A DNA stretch of 22,436 nucleotides, taken from contig JBHJMP010000250.1 of NCBI GenBank assembly GCA_043381765.1, forward strand, positions 1 through 22,436, in the 5' to 3' direction. Below are positions 1 to 16,323 of the stretch, one piece after another (within the stretch, counting starts at the first letter, position 1; each line of letters starts with the position of its first letter). Source of the stretch: Collodictyon triciliatum (Eukaryota > CRuMs). A model generated the notes under the pieces. That model ran no database searches. It had not been told where the DNA came from and saw only the letters and a list, made by a program, of their open reading frames with translations. The position numbers were made by a program, and so were the translations under genes.

Positions 1-2
1 TT

Positions 3-137
3 GATGTAGACGAAAAAGTCGAAGATTACAACTTCGAAGAACCAGCCAGAGCTCAATTCCTTGAAAATCCAAGGGTTAGAAAATATATAATGATATCACC
101 AGATGCATTAATCAACGCACTCAAATCTCACATCTGA
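3..137 (+). CDS. Possible terminal exon of a gene entering from the left edge
   Basis: One frame stays open from base 3 to a TGA at 135-137 (44 residues), while the other two forward frames are broken. The peptide is charged at first and then amphipathic, with the stretch YIMISPDALINALKSHI just before the stop, and its codon use looks coding. I do not recognise the family. The 5' part lies outside the window. An alternative is that the exon ends at base 74 before a GT and splices in phase to the ATG at 239, which would merge it with the next gene. The sequence at 138-238 ends in a pyrimidine-rich tract and TAG like an intron, which keeps that alternative alive. Confidence 0.35.
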   Translation, partial: DVDEKVEDYNFEEPARAQFLENPRVRKYIMISPDALINALKSHI

Positions 138-238
138 TGGTTTTCACAATTCAGGAATTACAACTATTTATTCTTTAAACATTTTTTCCCGAAAATATGC
201 ATGATTTTTTTATGTTCTTTTCATACTTTCATTTTTAG

Positions 239-1367
239 ATGCAGAGTCAAAGACCCTCTGATTTGGACCAAAACCAAGCGGTAGTTCAGCTTGCTGAGGT
301 CCTACTGAAGCAGCAACACATTCAAACAGCCTTACCAATCTCTACATAAGAGCATACAATCATCCACTCTTCTTTTCATACAAGAGTCGTGATGTGTAAT
401 CAATCAGATTTGAAAGGAAATGTTTTCAACGATAATAATGCACATCAAAACAGGCAATTTCACTTCTGGGTGACCGCTTAAGTGCAATTGAAGGAAGAAT
501 CCAGCGAAGCTTGGAAAAAATGGACGGCAGAATGTCTGTGGTAGAAAGTCGTTTATCCTTCTTGGAAAGTATAACATCACCGGCTGAAGATACATCAAAC
601 CATCAGGTTGTCACTCTTTCTGTCATACGTGAGCATAATGAAAAGTGTTTAAGTATTTTAAAATTATAAAGTTGCTCGGAATCGAATAAAGGAGAAAAAA
701 TTAAAATATTCATGGCAAAACCATCGGGTGGCTTTCTTAATCACTGTTTGTAGGCCTTCAACAAAATCCCAACCTCTGGTTCGTCAAATGGTCGGCTTAT
801 GCCTTGAGGAATATCGTCTATTATTTTCACATCTCTGTTTATTTTCTTGTATTTTTATAATTCTTATTTTGTAAATGCGGTGTCTGTGTAGGAGATAAAA
901 CGAAGAGCTTGAATATGGAAAACAGCACATTCTCAAGTCATTTTTCAGAAAGAGTGCACCCCGAAAAATCAGGAAACGTCATCGGAGCTTCTAAAGCGGT
1001 CTACTTTTTTCCATTAAGACAATCCCTTCGTTATTCCTTTTCTTTTTCTTTTTCTATTCATTTTCCTTTACTTTAATCTAATTCTTGTCTCTCATGATTA
1101 TAAGCTTTAATGATTTACTACATACACAGATCGATGAAACCAATGACTTTATTTCCCAAATCAACGAGAGGCTTCAAAGGAGAAATCAAACGAAGCAATC
1201 TGCCAGTAAAGAGATGGTTGGTTCTATCATTAGGCTATCATTCAATCAATTAATCAATCAAAAAATTCATGGAGCACATACAGAAAAAATAATACTATTT
1301 TCAATTTTAGAGACTTGCCACAGACGCTGCGATTATTTATGGCGATGTGAATGGCGCCACTGACTAA
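239..1367 (+). CDS. Small predicted coiled-coil protein, five exons, unknown family
   Basis: Exons at 239-298, 454-628, 949-998, 1130-1216 and 1311-1367 join in one frame (phases 0, 1, 0, 0) to give about 142 residues ending at TAA 1365-1367. Introns are GT...AG, and the second has a good GTGAGC donor. Exon 2 encodes a heptad-like stretch that includes LLGDRLSAIEGRIQRSLEKM and a further amphipathic run. Exon 4 is another helical segment (DETNDFISQINERLQRRNQ). The last exon reads RLATDAAIIYGDVNGATD. The protein would be soluble, with no signal peptide or membrane segment. I do not recognise the family; small coiled-coil scaffold subunits are only a loose comparison. The start at 239 lies directly after a TTTTTAG, so the true 5' end may be further left. 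The donor at 298/299 is weak. Confidence 0.4.
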
Positions 1368-1488
1368 AATGTTCATTTTGGATTTACTCAATCTCTCTTT
1401 ACTATCTGCCACCGATGTATTAATTGACGCTATAAACACGAGCAAAAAGCTAATCTTGGCGTTTGAGTCACATCCCAATTCCTTCTAA
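1351..1488 (+). other. Open coding-like stretch, not placed in a gene
   Basis: An ATG-started frame of 45 residues runs from 1351 to TAA 1486-1488 and contains the hydrophobic, helix-like string MFILDLLNLSLLSATDVLI. It overlaps the end of the small coiled-coil gene in another frame. A GTATTA inside it could act as a donor, but I found no downstream exon that joins in phase. It may be a first exon or a chance open frame. Confidence 0.15.
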
Positions 1489-1591
1489 TATCATTTAATC
1501 AATCCATCAATCCATCACTCTATCCTTGCAAGACTGATAACTTCCATTTTTGTACCTACTTTATCCACATATAGAATCATAGACAAAATAA

Positions 1592-1825
1592 TGTCAATAT
1601 ATCCTAATATGGAATATTTATCACAATGTGGGTAATCCAGATATTTCAAAGAAATTCGATGCAAATGTATCGCCGTTGGATTCACTATTCAGCGATTACA
1701 ACCGTGTGGAATGGCAAATCCTGTCATTTTTCATGGAAAGATTTACTTACCCAGATGGGATTGAAAATAGAATGTTCCAATTTTCAAAACAAAATGCGTT
1801 CATCCTATCATTTGCAAGGAGATAA
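1592..1825 (+). other. Open coding-like stretch, possible orphan exon
   Basis: One frame is open from 1592 to TAA 1823-1825. From about 1628 its peptide has balanced composition and ordinary codon use (for example NVSPLDSLFSDYNRVEWQIL followed by SFFMERFTYPDG). There is no good start codon at its 5' end and no convincing acceptor with a pyrimidine tract, so I cannot place it in a gene. It may be the last exon of a gene with a divergent splice site, or a relic. No family is recognised. Confidence 0.22.
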
Positions 1826-1902
1826 ATAATGGGGAAAAAAACTGGCGTATATAAAACACAGAGAAAATCAAATGCTATGTTTATTGTGTGTTCTTATTGT
1901 AG

Positions 1903-2084
1903 GTCAAGGCAAATCAATAGAACATTCTGCGCCATCCGAAAGTCACAACGACAGGCGAACAAACCCTCACACGACCCAAAGGATGAGAGAACACCATCTA
2001 ACCGTAGAGAGAAGAACAATCAAAAAACAAAAAAAAAAAAACGAGCCATCTTCAGCAGCATCAATCACAATAATCGAATCATAA
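1903..2084 (+). other. Possible polar C-terminal exon after an intron-like 3' end
   Basis: The tract TTATTGTGTGTTCTTATTGTAG ending at 1902 looks like an intron acceptor. The following frame is open to TAA 2082-2084 and encodes a polar, disordered tail rich in H, R, K, T and S, with a KKQKKK cluster. Read instead from the ATG at 1872, the same bases would give a short hydrophobic N-terminus. I could not find an upstream exon that joins in phase, so this is tentative. Confidence 0.2.
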
Positions 2085-2105
2085 GCCTCACACAACCGGA
2101 TTCCA

Positions 2106-7243
<5,138 letters not shown>

Positions 7244-7687
7244 GTGCACTCTGACAAAAGAAAAAAACATATTGCTGTGCAAGCTGAATATTATTATCAA
7301 TTACTCGCATCCTTATTGTCGTCCTTATTGTCATCCTTATTGTCATCCTTATTGTCATCCTTATTGTCATCCCTATAGAAGCGATTTTGATATCGCTCAC
7401 AGTTCTGTTGGAATTTCTATTGTCGTTTATTCAGAATAAGATGAATATCCATAAAAGTTAAAAAAAAAAGGATTTTTTTTGAATCTTATGTTCGATGTTT
7501 TCACAGTGGTCTGTTATTTGTGCAGCATGGTGGAGATGCTGGCTTTGGTTTGCTAGCCATCGTTTGCATGGACGCTACTTGGTGGCCGGGTGGCGGAGAA
7601 GTAGTCGGTAATCAGGAATTACATCCTGCACTTTGGCCTGTAGCCTGGGTCTTGTGCTTGCATAAGAGATACAAGGCGAGGTTGAAT
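7244..7687 (+). other. 3' flank of ovoA, no gene seen
   Basis: Sequence downstream of the ovoA stop. It contains the 12-bp minisatellite at 7311-7370, short A and T runs near 7459-7482, and then sequence that is probably the 3' untranslated part of the minus-strand retrotransposon fragment. I saw no clear AATAAA signal close to the stop. Confidence 0.5.
7311..7370. repeat. 12-bp minisatellite, five copies
   Basis: Five perfectly phased copies of CCTTATTGTCRT, where only the first differs (G for A). They lie 67 bp after the ovoA stop codon, so probably within its 3' UTR. Confidence 0.95.
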
Positions 7688-8315
7688 CTATTTCTCAGAT
7701 TCTTTCCACATGTCTCTTCTCACGGGGTCGGAGTAGTAGAGAACGTGCAGGTGGCGAAGGAAGTTATTGAGAAAAGATATTTGTATGATGTCATTCAGCC
7801 TATTGTCAGGAATGGGTGGTTGGTTGTTGAGTCTTGTCTTGCGTGAATATATGCACGCTATCCACATAGTCCGTAGAAAATGGCCTCGCGTCACTGCCCA
7901 GAATGTTTTTGCATCTGGACGCAGCTGTTGCAGAGGCCCAAATATCGCCTGGATTGGGCCAACAGCCGCAGCTGTCTTGAGTGTCAGTCGAAGAATCTCA
8001 CCGGCTGTTTCGCGCAGGTTTTGAGCGAAGGGACATTGCACAAATGTGTGCTCAATGGATTCATCACTGTTGCTGCAAAGTGTGCATTGTTGGGAGACTT
8101 TGCCAGCCTTTGCCGCACGTGTGCCTATCCAGAGCTCCATATTGGTGATATTAAGCATTAGAGAGCGGTGATTTGGAAGGACTTGCGGGGTTCGTGCTTG
8201 TCTCCAGCTCGCGGTGAGCTGGGTGTGGGCGATGCACCCCCTTATCAAATGCCGCAATGGGAATGTACGATGTTGGCCATCAGCAACCTCGAGTTCGACT
8301 TTTATTATCTGGTAT
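7688..8315 (-). mobile_element. 5'-truncated non-LTR retrotransposon (LINE) fragment, C-terminal end of ORF2
   Basis: The minus-strand frame is open from about 8315 to TAG at 7688-7690. It encodes the C-terminal part of a LINE reverse-transcriptase polyprotein. The mark is the zinc-knuckle segment QQCTLCSNSDESIEHTFVQC followed by PFA, the C-x2-C...H-x4-C pattern that follows the RT in many LINEs. After it comes a helical stretch beginning near FWAVTRGHFLRTMWIACIYS, typical of the tail of such proteins. No RT catalytic domain, endonuclease or clear target-site duplication is present, so this is a dead 5'-truncated copy. It lies between two convergent genes, in the same orientation as the myosin. 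It could instead be a domesticated fragment, but there is no start or promoter evidence for that. Confidence 0.7.
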
Positions 8316-8728
8316 TATCTAATTCATAGTCTTGGTCACTTTTATTTTGTTTTTTATATTTATATTTATCGTTATCTCTATTAACTTGCTTTCCTTATGA
8401 TGGTATTGGGTACTTAAATGCAGCTAGATTGGCTCAGTGTTGAAAAAATCGGTTTGTGATACATCATCTTTTCTTTTCTTTTTCGCTATATTTATTTTAG
8501 CGTACTTCGAGAGTGCAAAGAATGAATAAATAAATAGATAATCACTGTTATTGCTATAGTCATTGGAATCATGGTACAAAATCGAACCGATATTCTAGAA
8601 TATCTTTCTTTGGTTTTTGATAAACCTTTATGACTGCGCTTGGCACGTGACCATTTCCCATTCAGAGGAAAAAATGCAAAGAAATGAAAAGAAAAGCTGG
8701 CGTGGTATGTGTTTATGCGGGTCAGTGT
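8316..8728. other. Spacer downstream of the myosin stop, no gene seen
   Basis: AT-rich sequence between the retrotransposon fragment and the myosin 3' end. A TTTATT near 8489 is AATAAA on the minus strand and might be the myosin polyadenylation signal about 240 bp past its stop. That is weak evidence. Confidence 0.35.
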
Positions 8729-8943
8729 TTAATTTCTCTGCACCCTGAAGCAAATACCGCGCATTCTTCTGAGTCCGAAAGGTGATGTGGTTCTACGGTT
8801 GCGGCCTTGTAGCTTTGTCATTTCCTAATATGCACTAAATGGTGAGCACTACCGCTTCCAATATGCACAATCCATTTATTTCACATGTTCAACTTTGATA
8901 TATATATATATATATATGCAATCATTTAAAAAACAAACATGTG

Positions 8944-9016
<73 letters not shown>

Positions 9017-10052
9017 CCAACCTGTCACGGCTTTGATTGGTATTGCGGAACCCGAACAACCCAGTCTTTGCTCCATGCGACGTATTCGTGGTTTGTCGGG
9101 ACTCCTGTGTATTCGTGAAAATGCATAAGGCATATCCGTACCATTTTCATTGGCATCTATGTTGACATGGAACGAAAAAATATCTGAAAAATGCCCACAC
9201 ACCTGTGGAACCATGGTTGCGTTTTCAGGTGCTACATGCGCTGTGCTATTAATGATTTGAATTTTTGCGTCGTTGAGCTGTTTCATGATGTTTCCCTGTA
9301 TCCATACATATTAGTGAAATGAAAAGAAAAAAAAACTGGATGTAAAGCCCAATAACATCTTTTCAAAAAAAAAAAAAGGAGAGATTTCATCTTTTTAACA
9401 TTACTTTTTGTAAAATCAACAAGCTTGTGTGCACAAAAAGAAAAAACATAAACTATATAATGTTGTGCATACCTTTTCCAATAAGATGTTGTAAAGCACT
9501 ATGTTCTCTTCGCTGAGAGTGACAGAAGATTGGAAATTTTTTGCTTCTTCCAATACCTAAAGATTAGAGAGTGAATGCAGAGAAATTCACGATGTCATAG
9601 CCATGCATGAATCTGTCTGTGTTTCATTTCTTTTCGATTGCTTATTTCAAAGCTCGATTGTGATAGAAAGAACATCGATCCTTTGACGTTTTGAAAGGCT
9701 TACCGCGTCAATCTTTGAGTTTTGTTCTTCAATAAATTCATCCATTGTGGTAAAGGAGCTTTGCTTGCGCACCATCGTATCAATCATTTGTGTTCCGATT
9801 CGGTCGAATAGTTTCAGAATCTACCAAGATTATAAGTGACATCACATATAAGAACACATTTTTTAATAAACGAGCGGTGAAAATGGTTGCAGTGGTACTC
9901 TCATTTTACAGAGGATAGAGAGGGACAGAGTTGGAAAAATAAAATACATGTTCACGATGCTTTTCGCTTAGATAGGCATTAGGGTCAAGAGCCACTTGAG
10001 GAGCTTTCGATGCAGCTGGGCTTGTCCTCGAGGTTTTCTCGAGCTCATCAAC
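8729..10052 (-). other. Myosin exons 53-57: C-terminal region of unknown fold and basic tail
   Basis: Exons 10052-9948, 9820-9704, 9556-9473, 9295-9203 and 8824-8729, all joined in phase 0. Exon 53 has a flexible linker rich in S, P and A ([18 protein letters not shown]). Exons 54-56 look mostly helical ([51 protein letters not shown]). Exon 57 is strongly basic ([19 protein letters not shown]) and ends CFRVQRN. I recognise no known myosin cargo domain here. The basic end could bind acidic lipid or act as a regulatory peptide, which is inference. Confidence 0.85.
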
Positions 10053-13000
10053 CTTTTATTTTTTTAATTAATTGTTCACACATGATTCCAGCAGAACATT
10101 AGATATATTGGTATTGTTAACTTGAGTATGTGATATAATTAAATTTTCATGCACAATTAAAAGTTTTTTATTGTATACAAAATATATGTATAATAAAATG
10201 AAAGTTTGAAAGAGTTCACCTCTTGATAGTAGAACAAAAAGCAAATATTATAAAAGCTTTTATACAAATGAGTGAATGAATGGATCGTGTGTGTATCTCT
10301 TCAGTAAGATTCAATTACCTTTCTCTTTAGTCTCTCGACCTCTCTCTTTGAATCTGATAGGGTTTGGTCCAACTGCTCTAGTTCTCCTTTAAGCTGCAAT
10401 ATAAAATATCTATAGTTCAGAGTCTAATGACGGAAATAATCTCCGATAATGCCGATTTTATCGATTTTTTCATAATAAAAAAAATACCCTTCTCTCCTCG
10501 TCAGCCCAAGCTTTGCGCTTTTCTGAATGAGCAGCTTGCAAATCAGCAATCTACACATCAGCCATGATATATTCAGAAAATAAAATTGTTCGAAATACTT
10601 GACAAGTATGATGCAAATGATGGCAATTAAAAGGATATGATGAATAGTGCAAATATGCCGACAGTTCAGTCAACGTATACCATTGGTCCAGAAAATAAAT
10701 AAAAATTGTAACCTTTTTTTGGAACGGAGCAACTATGGACTCGCGGTCGATATCAGCAGACTGTTGTTTACGAAGTGTTTGCAAAGTGAGCAAGGGAAAG
10801 ACTGGTGATACTAATGCAGATGGAAACAAGCCTCTGTTGAATTGCCGAGCGAATCCGAGTGTCCGTCCGGGCGACTCTGCTGACCTCTCTTGAGGATTTC
10901 AGCCTCTTTTGCCAATGTGAGAACTTTTCTTTCGGATGTAGCTAGCTTTTCCTGTACCACTTGCAACGAACTTTCAGCCTTTTCAAGCTCCGATTGCAAG
11001 TGAGCTTTCTGAATGTATGGAGATTTGTTTATAAACGTGTGCTTAAAAAAAGTCTTGGAAATATGAATTTAAAACACGCACAAAGGAAAGGCTAAAAAAA
11101 AAAAAAGTAAAGTAAATAATTTATCACAATACATCATGTTCAGCTGAAGTAACGTGGCTTCGAAGCGCTTCGATATCTTCCTCCTTGGAAGCAATCTTAA
11201 AAAGAAAAAAAAGGAGAGAAATATTAAAGGGGTTTGGGAGAACCCCCCAAATAGAATATGCTTTTTTTTTTGTTGCTGTTTTAATCCAGGGTGATGTCAC
11301 GTACGTTTTGTTCCAGAGTTTTCTTTTCCTCTTCGACATCACTAAGTTGCTATAATTATTGTTTTTGTTTTTGTTTTTAAAAAAAATGGTTGGTGCAAAA
11401 TAGGTTATTCTCTGCATGCTCTGATAAGTGTTAAAAAAGAGTTATCTCTTACTAACGTTAAAAAAAAATAGAAAGATATTAAATAGCGCCAATCGAAGAA
11501 TTACCTTGCGGAGTCGCTTCTCTGTTTCTTCAAGACGAGCAGTCTTTTTCTTCAGAGATTCCTGTTATTGGGTATAATTAAGATGGGTAATTGAATTGAA
11601 CATAGATGAGAGAATATTGTTTTTTCATGATAGTAAATGATTCCTTTAATTAAATCATAATTACGTTTTCTTCTTTTTCTCTCTTTCTGGCCATTTCCTG
11701 GAATTCATCTTCAGGTGCCAGTCTAGAGACAGAGCGCGGCTAAATCCAACACATAAACAAAAAAAGAGAATGAATGCTTCTCCTCAGTTATATATTCAAT
11801 CTGGAAAGGAATAAATGCTGTTCAGGTGTAACATGACATGAGTCAAATTACCGTTAAAGTAGATGCAAGTGACAGTCTCTCAATCTCGCCTTCCAAATCA
11901 GAAATTTTTTCCTTTGTCTTGGTGTGAGCTCTTCGCTCTCTGTCTTTATCATCTGTGAGTTCCTCAACCTAAAGAAAAGTCATCAAGTTCAATTCAGCAT
12001 TCCCAGAAGTTTATTTTATCCGAACATCTGTTGATTTAAAAGCGCATTGTAAATTAATTTATAAATCGATTACACTGAATCCTACCTGTGATGTCAATTC
12101 CAGTACCTGATTTCTGAGCTCAGCAATCTTTTCTCTGTCTAGCTCACATTTGGATGAGAATCGATATTGTGTTTAACTTCCAAAAGCTTCAAAAAAAAAA
12201 GTATTATATGATAAAATAAATTATTTATCAAATATGAAAAGTACCTTTTCTGGCCTTTGATTCCATATCCCTTATCTTATCGGCGGTCTTTTCTTCCTCA
12301 TCCTCAATTGTTTTCTCTAGATCAGCCACCTTTTATTCATTTTTTTTTTTTGAGGAGAGTTCAGTATGAGGGGATTTGATAAATTACTTTTTCTTTTTCT
12401 TTTTTTTGGCATCGACAAACATAGTGAAATAGTACAATCATGTTATGGAGTGGATGTTCTTGAAATAATACTTGAAGGAAGGCTAACCTTTCGCCGGTTG
12501 TCTTCAGCGTCTCTTTTAGCTTGAGTATAATTTCTTTTTGCAGAAGCTAACTCACGCTCAAGTTCGGATATTCTCGTTTCAGCCTCATTTTCATCCATAT
12601 TTCCAGAGTCTTCGAGCTCTTCAATCTGATTTGTTAAATAAAAGCTTGATTGGGTCATAGATGGCAAAATCGTAAAAGGAAAAAAGAGAGAGAAATGAAA
12701 AAAAAATAGCAGTTAGATGGACAATTGCATACTTTTTTGTTCAATCTCTCCTTTTCTTGTTCCCAAGTTTCCTTGCTTAATTCAAAATCGTTCAAGGTAT
12801 CTTCATAATCCCGTTTGAACTTATTTCGTGAATCTGTCACCGTAGTCAGCTTCTTATTCAGAGAATCATTCTAAAAAAATGAATTTCCAGTAAGTTGTAT
12901 CCTAATTAAGAGATCGAAGACCAATTTGTTTGCGCATGGTGGTCAAGACAGCCTTATTGTTGTTTAAAATACATATAGACGAAGCATGATTTATAATTCT

Positions 13001-16000
13001 TATTTACTATAGGAGTTGACACAAACATCTATTTTCAGTCGAGATATAGCCATATTCAGATCACGAATTTCAGCATCCTTCTTGTTAAGCTTCTCTTCAA
13101 ACTCAGTGTCACTCGATTGCTTCTCATTTTTCATTCTTTGAAGCTTACGCTTTGACTCTTCAACCTGTTTTGAGTGGTAGTGATATTTATCCAGGGTGAA
13201 TAGCTTTCCATTCGGATCTGATTTCACATACCTTATTGGACTATTCACAGTATGTGTTAAAAAAAAACCTCTTCAGAAAGCTCTGCATTTTTAAGCTCCA
13301 AGTCTGCGACATCCTTTCCTAATTTTTCGTTGTTGAATTTCAGCTCCGATACCTTAATGTGTATGACGTGATATTTAGTCCAGATGTTTTGTTTGAGAGA
13401 TTAAAAAAAAAAATGCATATCGAATCCGAATATGGCATTCATTTTATGTCGTTACAAATATGTGAGGCATGAAAAAAAAATAATCATTTATTCGATTCAA
13501 TGCGCGAGGCATGAAAATTTCAAAGAATTGACAATATATATAAAAAAATACTTCATTGTCAGAGACGGCAGCTCTCTTTGACAATTCATCCTCAAGCTCT
13601 TTAATCTACGAGTAAGAATTGGATAATCAACAATTTTTCATTTTTATTTAATTTTAATTCATTTTTCTGTCACCTTCAGCTCAGTAAATTTCGAGCGACG
13701 GGCGGCTTCTTCTTGCTCCCTGATCTTTTCCTCTCTCAGGCGAGCCTCTTCTTCTGCTTTCAATCGAGCCAACTTGTTCGATTGATGGGAGAATATTAGG
13801 GTTATGAAGGAGTTGCATATCATTCTTTTATTAACACTAATCAATCAATATTTTATATTAAAATAAAAAAAACCAGGACAGCTAGATATAAATCACCTCC
13901 TCCGCTTTTCTCTTCTCTTCCTCCTCTTGCTCCCTCCTCTTTCGGTTGAGTAATGCGAGTTCTTCCTGAATTGTGATATTAGTTTTTAAAAATAGTATAT
14001 TTGCTTCATCCTTTTTTTTTTTCACTTTACCATGAAAACTAATGAATACACTATGCGAATTTCTCAGACAGTACCTGTTCTCTGAAACGCCGCTCCTCAT
14101 CTTCACGCTTTTATTAAATGGTTTTTTTTTCGAATTATTTATTGCTGTAAGGTCACTTTCACCATAGACGCACAAATAATAAAAGAAAGAATCAAACTAC
14201 ATAATCGATAGTATTTCTTTTCATTTACGCCAACCTCACGACGACGGGCTTCTTCCTTTTCTTTTTGTAGTGCAGCTCTACGGAGAGCTTCAGCTTGTTC
14301 CCTGGCCTAAAAAGTATGGAAATAAAATTAAATTAATCTAATTATCCCATCACGCATCATATTCAATTTATCCTATTTTAAAAATTAGGTATAGTATAAA
14401 TTATTCATACGATTCTCTCATGTTGCTCTTTTTCTTTCTGCTTGCGCTCTATAATGACCATTATTGAGTTTGATAGAATTTTTTTTATAAGGGATAAATA
14501 CTCCTCCAAACACTGTACCGTGGATTACCTCGCTCTTTTCTTAGATGAGACTCTCTGAATTCTTTGATTTTAGGGACATAAATCTAGTAAAAATAATAAT
14601 AATTGATATTGATATTGATATTGATATTGATATTGATATTGATATTGATATTGATATTGATATTGATATTGATATTGATATTGAATATATAAGGAGTCGT
14701 GCACTGCACATAAGTGTATATTTGCGATGAAAGAAAGGAAAATATAACAATCTAAACAAGTTTAGTGTTTTACAGATAAAAATGCAAATATGCAGTAAGA
14801 ATTATACAACATATACAAATGATGTCAGAACCTTGCGGGCTTGTCTGCCACGGAATAGCTTCTGAGCTATGACAGTTGATTCTCTCAAAGAGACAAACTC
14901 CTTTCTCTTAAAGTGCATGCGGATAACTTGGGTCATAAAGAAAATGAAGTTAAGATTTTCATAAGGACCACCCAACCCAACATGCATTTACGTTACCCGA
15001 CTGTGCTATAACAACCATTCGGGTGTACTTGATACGCCGGGACAAACGGATCCAACTTCGCGCGATGAAATACCCTCGAACAGCCGCGCGAATAAGCATG
15101 CGGAAAGCACGAATGGCTTTTAAGCGTCGGTTTACTAATAATAAAAATAAAAAAAGTGAAGAAATTTTGCTATTATCTGCGGATGTAACCAAGTAAACTT
15201 CGGAGAGAATATCTCGGTCATATGCGAAAAATGTAAAATGATAGGGGAAACCACTGCGAGAGAAAAAAATTGTGGTTTATTCTCAAGTAAGGTCAATATT
15301 ACAAATCCAGCAAATTACTTTTATAATACGCTAATGAAGTCCAAAATGCACGCTTTAATCTCTTTTTGCAAACCCATCGCCTAATTTTTATGATGACTGC
15401 AGGAGAGATTTCTTTGCCATCCCCGATTAATTCCTCAAGGAGTGCAAGCTAAGTATAAAGTAACCTTGTAAATCATATGGCGTACTTGTACGAGTGTCCT
15501 TCAACGTAAAAGGTTGATAATGTATGATCGATTGAAGTTAATATCAACATGAGTCTCTTTCATTCTACGGAATGCGTGAACTTACCTTTCCGGAGCGGAA
15601 GAAGAGTTTAGTCAAACCTAGTCCAAAGTCATCCTTATTGCAATCAAGTGCCATTAAAAGGGCCTCACAAAAGTATGGAGGGTCAAGATTCGCAATGGAA
15701 GCAGGAAGAACTGGCTTAAATCTGTAATTTGAGGAGTGATTGCATAATTTATCACATAGAATTTAAAATGTAATTAAATGAGTCAACCCTATATATCTCG
15801 GATAAAATGAATGTGTTCAGCTCATTAACCTCTGATACAAGTCATCGTATGGGCATCGCGTGGGATATCCAGCATGCATGAGCTTCAACACATCAATCAT
15901 TCCATTGCATCTGTATATATATATATATATATTGTTATATTCAAATCATATCTACTCCGTTGAGAGAAAAAAAATGCAATTTTTCGACTCTTTGAATGGC

Positions 16001-16251
16001 TTTTGCCAGTTCAAAAATTTTGACTTTGGAGTTTTTGGCTTAAATGGGAAGAATGAGGGATAAAAGTGACATAACAAAAAAAAAAAAAAAAAAAAAATTT
16101 TTATTACCAAAAACTTTGGGGGAAAAAAAGAAAGGAAACTTAATTTGTTTANNNNNNNNNNNNNNNNNNNNNNNNNNNNNNNNNNNNNNNNNNNNNNNNN
16201 NNNNNNNNNNNNNNNNNNNNNNNNNNNNNNNNNNNNNNNNNNNNNNNNNNN

Positions 16252-16323
<72 letters not shown>

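Noticed and set aside
404-598. Minus-strand open frame
   Set aside because: It lies opposite the coiled-coil exon at 454-628, which has better composition and in-phase splice partners.
7311-7370. Short direct repeats considered as a CRISPR-like array
   Set aside because: The 12-bp units are directly adjacent, with no spacers, in eukaryotic DNA.
7520-8161. Plus-strand open frames opposite the retrotransposon fragment
   Set aside because: The minus strand has the LINE zinc-knuckle pattern, so the plus-strand frames are its shadows.
8729-10052. DIL (dilute) cargo domain expected for a class V/XI-like myosin
   Set aside because: The C-terminal exons are too short in total and show no DIL-like sequence.
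14545-14759. ID and IS dipeptide-repeat open frames on both strands
   Set aside because: Translation of the TTGATA hexamer in a myosin intron.
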